Assembly (NCBI GenBank): GCA_027032855.1
Contig: JALVLX010000169.1
Span: 1 to 9,332 of the forward strand
Reading direction: 5' to 3'
Length of the DNA stretch: 9,332 bases
Source of the DNA: Flavobacteriales bacterium
GTDB lineage: Bacteria > Bacteroidota > Bacteroidia > Flavobacteriales > Flavobacteriaceae
How positions within the stretch are numbered: the first letter of the stretch is position 1; each line of letters opens with the position of its first letter. Below, one piece after another: positions 5,562-9,332 of the stretch. The position numbers were made by a program, and so were the translations under genes. The notes under the pieces were generated by a model. It saw nothing but the letters and a program-made list of their open reading frames with translations. It did no database searches and had not been told where the DNA came from.

Positions 5562-7781
5562 TTAAATTTTTTCAATACGGTTGACGTTTTCAATACCTTC
5601 AATATTTTTGAGATCATTGATGACTTGCTTGAGATGTTCCGTATTTTTTATGTATAATGATATTTCGCCTTCAAAGATACCGCCTTGCGAATTGAGATTG
5701 ATGTTTTTCATATCGAGTTGTTCGTCGTCGGTAATCATGCGGGTAATATCTTTTGCCATACCGATACGGTTAAAGCCGGAAACTTTCAAGTAAACTATAA
5801 AATCATGTTTAGATGAATCAATCCAGCGGGCTGTCATAATACGGTAAGCGTAATTGGAATATAGGCTCAGCGCATTCGTGCAACTTTTTTTGTGAACTTT
5901 GATACCTTCATTGATGGTCGTAAAACCGAAAATATCATCTCCGGGTATGGGATTGCAACAATTTGCCAATGTGTAATCCAATTGTTGTTCGTCCGGTCCA
6001 AAAACGATGGTGTCGTAATTGTAGGTAACTTCATCTTTTGTAATCTGAAAATCAATAGGTTTACGACGTAGTTTCTTTTTGAAAAAATCAAATAAAACAT
6101 TGGAACGGGCATTGGCAAAATTTTTCAACATTTTATTGTCAATAATACCGGCTCCTACGTTGTAAAACAAATCTTGACTGGTTTTTAGTTTGAAAAAACT
6201 GACTAAACTATTGATAGTATTATCATTATATTTGATTTTTAGCTGTTTGAGTTTACGTTGCAAAATTTCTTTACCTTCTTCAATAATTTCTTTCTGTTCC
6301 AGTTTGAGCGAAGCTTTAATTTTGGACTTAGCCCTTCCGGTAACGACATAATTCAGCCAGTTGGGTTTTGGTTTTTGATTGGGCGAGGTGATAATTTTAA
6401 CCACATCACCACTACGTAATTTATAGTTGAGTTGAACGAGTTTGCCATTGACTACGGCACCGCGACAATGCGAACCGACTTCGGTGTGAATGGCATAGGC
6501 AAAATCTAATGGCGTTGAATTTTTAGGTAACGAAATAATGTCTCCGTTAGGTGTTAACACAAAAATCTCTTTTGCGTACAAGTTAAGTTTAAATTCTTCA
6601 ATAAAATCAACGGCATTTTCATCTTGATTTTCGAGTAAATCTTTTAATTTATTGAGCCAACCTTCAATACCGACTTCTTCACTGCTACCATGTTTGTATT
6701 TGTAGTGTGCGGCATAACCTTTTTCGGCAATTTCGTTCATGCGTTCGGAACGTATTTGTACTTCAACCCATTTTTTTTCAGGACCTACAACTGTGATGTG
6801 TAGCGCTTCGTAACCGGTTGATTTCGGGTAAGAAATCCAGTCGCGTAAACGGCTTGGGTTGGGCTTAAAATGGTCGGTAACCGTGGTATAAATTTTCCAC
6901 GCCAAAAATTTCTCGTTTTTACGGTCTGCTTTGTAAATGATACGAATGGCAAATTTATCATAAACTTCTTCAAAACTGACTTTTTTATCCCGCATTTTGC
7001 GGTATATGGAATAAACGGATTTAAATCGCCCGATGATTTTGAAATTCAAGCGTTCTTTTTTTAAAGAATCTTTAATGATGCTTGAAAAAGTTTTGATATA
7101 ACGCTCTTGTTCTTCTTTTGATTCTTCTATTTTGTTTTCAATTTCTCTGTAAATTTCAGGTTCGGTGTATTTCAAACCCAAATTTTCGAGTTCGCTTTTG
7201 ATGTTGTAAAGCCCCAATTTGTGAGCCAGAGGTGCGTAAATATATAATGTCTCCGAAGCAATTTTTTCTTGTTTGTGACGTGGCATACTTGCCATGGTTT
7301 GCATATTGTGCAGGCGATCGGCAATTTTGATGAGAATAACCCTGACATCTTCGTTTAAAGTCAAAATCATTTTACGGAAATTCTCTGCTTGTAATGATAC
7401 GTTCTTGTCGTGTTTGAGACGCTTGATTTTGGTCAATCCGCGAACAATACGACTGATTTTTTCACCGAATTCTTTGTAAATATCTTCGTGGGTCAATTCC
7501 GTATCTTCAACCGTATCATGAAGCAAAGCGGAAGCAATGGAAATAGCGCCTAATCCAATATCGTGAGCAACAATTTTGGCTACCGCCAGCGGATGAAAAA
7601 TATAAGGCTCACCGGATTTGCGTCGTTGTCCATCATGGGCATCGCGTGCTACTTCAAAAGCTTTTTTGATTAATGCTTCTCCTTTTTTATCAATTTTCTG
7701 ATAATTTGAGTGCATTAAGTCGTCAAAAGCAGCTTGAATCTGCACTTGTTCTTCAGGGGAATAGTCGGTTGGCTTTTTCAT
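5562..7781 (-). CDS. rel: Bifunctional (p)ppGpp synthetase/hydrolase, RelA/SpoT family
   Basis: Makes and degrades the alarmone (p)ppGpp in the stringent response; the 739-residue length is standard for long Rel enzymes. Domains in order: HD hydrolase (about 30-200) with H63, 'HDTVED' (88-93) and D155 in 'KIADRLHNM', all intact, so hydrolase activity is expected. Synthetase (about 225-365) with 'GRFKSVYSIYRKM' (251-263), 'RLRDWISYPKSTGYEALH' (311-328) and 'EVQIRS' (340-345). TGS (about 403-466). Helical linker, then the zinc-finger-like 'ANCCNPIPGD' (606-615). C-terminal ACT (about 660-739). The basic RxRD loop (311-314) resembles the RxKD of bifunctional Rel rather than the acidic ExDD of monofunctional RelA. 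It is first in an operon with porQ and cmk and is divergent from uvrA. A frame-closing TAG lies a few codons upstream of the ATG. Confidence 0.97.
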   Translation of the reverse strand: MKKPTDYSPEEQVQIQAAFDDLMHSNYQKIDKKGEALIKKAFEVARDAHDGQRRKSGEPYIFHPLAVAKIVAHDIGLGAISIASALLHDTVEDTELTHEDIYKEFGEKISRIVRGLTKIKRLKHDKNVSLQAENFRKMILTLNEDVRVILIKIADRLHNMQTMASMPRHKQEKIASETLYIYAPLAHKLGLYNIKSELENLGLKYTEPEIYREIENKIEESKEEQERYIKTFSSIIKDSLKKERLNFKIIGRFKSVYSIYRKMRDKKVSFEEVYDKFAIRIIYKADRKNEKFLAWKIYTTVTDHFKPNPSRLRDWISYPKSTGYEALHITVVGPEKKWVEVQIRSERMNEIAEKGYAAHYKYKHGSSEEVGIEGWLNKLKDLLENQDENAVDFIEEFKLNLYAKEIFVLTPNGDIISLPKNSTPLDFAYAIHTEVGSHCRGAVVNGKLVQLNYKLRSGDVVKIITSPNQKPKPNWLNYVVTGRAKSKIKASLKLEQKEIIEEGKEILQRKLKQLKIKYNDNTINSLVSFFKLKTSQDLFYNVGAGIIDNKMLKNFANARSNVLFDFFKKKLRRKPIDFQITKDEVTYNYDTIVFGPDEQQLDYTLANCCNPIPGDDIFGFTTINEGIKVHKKSCTNALSLYSNYAYRIMTARWIDSSKHDFIVYLKVSGFNRIGMAKDITRMITDDEQLDMKNINLNSQGGIFEGEISLYIKNTEHLKQVINDLKNIEGIENVNRIEKI

Positions 7782-7803
7782 AACGGCGACGGATTTAAAC
7801 TAA

Positions 7804-7811
7804 CAAAAATA
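7804..7811 (-). promoter_or_regulatory. Bacteroidota -7 promoter box for rel-porQ-cmk (TATTTTTG)
   Basis: The minus strand reads TATTTTTG, an exact TAnnTTTG match, ending 22 nt before the rel ATG. No TTG-type -33 element is visible at the expected distance; an A/T run fills that space. The same octamer lies before the divergent uvrA at a similar distance. Consensus-based inference. Confidence 0.62.
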
Positions 7812-7867
7812 TAAAAAAATCTTTATATATTAAGTTGTTTTTTTTTGAATTTCTCTTTGCTTATTAC

Positions 7868-7899
7868 TTCCTCACTTCCTCAATTCTTCAATTTCTCAA
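7868..7899. repeat. Degenerate octamer tandem array (TTYYTCAM x4)
   Basis: Four head-to-tail 8-mers: TTCCTCAC, TTCCTCAA, TTCTTCAA and TTTCTCAA. It is pyrimidine-rich on the plus strand. It lies in the rel-uvrA spacer, and a second octamer array with a related TCAA-ending unit is at 8019-8042. It has no coding value; frames that stay open here do so because of the repeats. Confidence 0.65.
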
Positions 7900-7957
7900 C
7901 CCGGTCATTTCGGTACAATTTTGTTCCTACGTCACAAAATCACTCAGCGACCTACTT

Positions 7958-8017
7958 CTCATTCCTCACTCCTCATTCCTCACTCCTCATTCCTCACTCC
8001 TCATTCCTCACTCCTCA
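7958..8017. repeat. Perfect 14-bp tandem repeat (CTCATTCCTCACTC x4.3)
   Basis: Four perfect copies of CTCATTCCTCACTC (7958-8013) plus a partial CTCA (8014-8017). Each 14-mer is two 7-mers differing at one base, so the array is also (CTCAYTC) x8. All C and T except the single A per heptad, so the strands are strongly pyrimidine/purine skewed. The perfect identity indicates recent slippage or expansion, and the copy number may vary between strains. Confidence 0.95.
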
Positions 8018-8018
8018 G

Positions 8019-8042
8019 TTCATCAATTCATCAATTCATCAA
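8019..8042. repeat. Perfect octamer tandem array (TTCATCAA x3)
   Basis: Three perfect copies of TTCATCAA directly follow the 14-bp array and run into an A-tract (8041-8048). The array ends 12 nt before the uvrA -7 box and covers the place where a -33 element would be expected, so a change in copy number would shift upstream sequence relative to that promoter. Confidence 0.9.
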
Positions 8043-8054
8043 AAAAAATATCCG

Positions 8055-8062
8055 TATTTTTG
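8055..8062 (+). promoter_or_regulatory. Bacteroidota -7 promoter box for uvrA (TATTTTTG)
   Basis: TATTTTTG matches TAnnTTTG exactly and is followed by CAC; the common Bacteroidota form is TATnTTTGC. It ends 24 nt before the uvrA ATG, giving a very short leader. No -33 TTG is present at the expected spacing, which falls in the TTCATCAA array. I see no SOS-type operator with LexA-like dyad symmetry between the box and the start. Confidence 0.62.
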
Positions 8063-8086
8063 CACTTTGCTGAAAAATGACTTTCG

Positions 8087-9332
8087 ATGTCGCAAAACAA
8101 TTTATCTAAAAAATTTAACCCCGACAAACACATTTTTATCGACGAAGCGTCGGAAAATAATCTTAAAAACGTTAGTGTTTTAATTCCGCGTGACCGTTTG
8201 GTGGTGATAACCGGCGTGTCGGGAAGTGGTAAATCCAGTTTGGCGTACGATACTTTGTATGCCGAAGGACAACGGCGTTATATCGAAAGTTTATCGTCGT
8301 ATGCACGGCAATTTTTGGGAAAAATACAAAAACCCAAAGTAAAAAGCATCAAAGGGATAGCGCCGGCAATAGCCATTAAGCAAAAAGTCAACACTTCTAA
8401 TCCGCGTTCTACGGTAGGTACGGCAACCGAAATTTACGATTATTTAAAACTGCTTTTTGCCCGTATTGGAAAAACCATTTCACCCGTGTCGGGGCAAGAG
8501 GTTAAGAAACATAGTGTTAGTGATGTAATAGATTTTTTGAAGCAACAAGAACTCGGTAGCCGGTGGATTTTGTCAGTAGGTTTGGAAGCACATCACGGCA
8601 AAGATATCAAAACCATAATCCGTATTTTAGAACAACAGGGTTATGCCCGTTTGAAATCGGGTAATGATATCATCAGTATTTCCGATATTTTGAAGCAAAC
8701 AAAATTGCCACAGTCTTTAGAGTTGGTTGTTGACCGTATTCAGCTTAAAGATGATGCAGATTATTGGATGCGACTGTCCGATTCGGTACAAAAAGCTTTT
8801 TTTGAAGGACACGGTAGCTTAAAACTAACTGATTGGCAGACCAAGAAAGTTTATACTTTTTCACAAAATTTTGCTCTGGACGGTATGGAATTCCCTGAGC
8901 CGAGTATTCACTTATTCAGTTTTAACACGCCTTACGGTGCTTGTAAATCTTGCGACGGTTTTGGTAGTGTGTTGGGTATTGACCCGCAAAAAGTGATTCC
9001 CAATACAACTTTATCTGTTTACGAAGGGGCTGTTGCTTGTTGGAAAGGCAATAGTTTGAGTTACTACAATAATCTCTTGGTAGAAAATGCCTACAAATTT
9101 GATTTTCCGGTGCATAAGCCGTGGTTTGAACTAACAGATGAGCAAAAAGAATTGGTCTGGAATGGCAATGAATATTTTGTAGGGCTCAACGATTTTTTTG
9201 AGGAGTTGGAACAAAAGAGTTACAAAATTCAAAACCGCGTGATGTTGGCGCGTTACAGGGGTAAAACTTTGTGTCCGTCATGTAAAGGCAAACGCCTGCG
9301 TCAAGAAGCTTTTTATGTGCAGGTAGGCGGCA
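8087..9332 (+). CDS. uvrA: Excinuclease ABC subunit A (UvrA), N-terminal part (runs off the right edge)
   Basis: Damage-recognition ATPase of nucleotide excision repair; it loads UvrB at lesions. 415 codons are present of roughly 930-950 expected. The N-terminal ABC half shows Walker A 'GVSGSGKSS' (43-51), 'LYAEGQRRYIESLSSYARQF' (57-76), 'IAPAIAIKQK' (91-100), and 'NPRSTVGTATEIYDYL' (105-120), all UvrA hallmarks. The UvrB-binding and insertion regions follow. At 'FSFNTPYGACKSCDGFG' (277-293) the first zinc module keeps only its second CxxC (C286/C289). The place of the first pair reads FALDGMEF, so this module probably cannot bind zinc in the usual way. A 'CPSCKGKRLRQEAFYV' element (396-411) is normal. 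The ATG is the first possible start because an in-frame TGA lies at 8078-8080. Divergent from rel, with its own -7 box. Confidence 0.97.
   Translation, partial: MSQNNLSKKFNPDKHIFIDEASENNLKNVSVLIPRDRLVVITGVSGSGKSSLAYDTLYAEGQRRYIESLSSYARQFLGKIQKPKVKSIKGIAPAIAIKQKVNTSNPRSTVGTATEIYDYLKLLFARIGKTISPVSGQEVKKHSVSDVIDFLKQQELGSRWILSVGLEAHHGKDIKTIIRILEQQGYARLKSGNDIISISDILKQTKLPQSLELVVDRIQLKDDADYWMRLSDSVQKAFFEGHGSLKLTDWQTKKVYTFSQNFALDGMEFPEPSIHLFSFNTPYGACKSCDGFGSVLGIDPQKVIPNTTLSVYEGAVACWKGNSLSYYNNLLVENAYKFDFPVHKPWFELTDEQKELVWNGNEYFVGLNDFFEELEQKSYKIQNRVMLARYRGKTLCPSCKGKRLRQEAFYVQVGG

Noticed and set aside
5867..6118. 83-codon minus-strand frame inside rel
   Set aside because: An out-of-frame shadow within the continuous, fully recognisable Rel reading frame.
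7835..8183. Two overlapping plus-strand frames rich in Ser, His, Phe and Pro between rel and uvrA
   Set aside because: Their length comes from stop-free tandem repeats (HSSFLTPHSS-type periodic peptides), and one overlaps the true start of uvrA in another frame.

Overview
The window most likely comes from a chromosome of a Bacteroidota bacterium, probably Flavobacteriia. Evidence: a PorQ-type gene of the type IX secretion system (found only in this phylum), several starts preceded by the Bacteroidota -7 promoter box TAnnTTTG rather than a Shine-Dalgarno sequence, A+T-rich spacers, and protein variants typical of the group (Prs, UvrA, the M23 peptidase next to a GH3-family gene). It is mostly core chromosome; I see no prophage, insertion sequence, CRISPR array, tRNA or rRNA.

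Layout, left to right. Everything up to about 7.8 kb is on the minus strand. A GH3-like gene (only its first 45 codons are inside the window) lies 3 nt after an inner-membrane-anchored M23 peptidase. Next comes an operon of prs (PRPP synthase) and rplY (ribosomal protein L25/Ctc), read in that order, with a -7 box before prs and a strong hairpin terminator after rplY. A lone, A+T-rich gene for a small Cys/His-containing lipoprotein follows. It has its own terminator and a perfect 22-bp palindrome touching its start codon, and I do not recognise its family. Then comes a tight operon transcribed rel -> porQ -> cmk: a bifunctional (p)ppGpp synthetase/hydrolase, a type IX secretion outer-membrane protein and cytidylate kinase. 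A 305-nt divergent spacer separates rel from uvrA. It carries a -7 box for each gene and three different short tandem-repeat arrays. The last gene, uvrA, is on the plus strand and runs off the right edge; its first 415 codons are present.

Functionally the window mixes nucleotide metabolism (prs, cmk), translation and stress (rplY/ctc, rel), the cell envelope (M23, porQ, the lipoprotein) and DNA repair (uvrA). The most interesting non-routine items are the unrecognised lipoprotein with its start-codon palindrome, the two repeat-rich promoter regions (upstream of prs and between rel and uvrA), and a UvrA whose first zinc module has lost one of its two Cys pairs. I found no convincing new multi-gene system.
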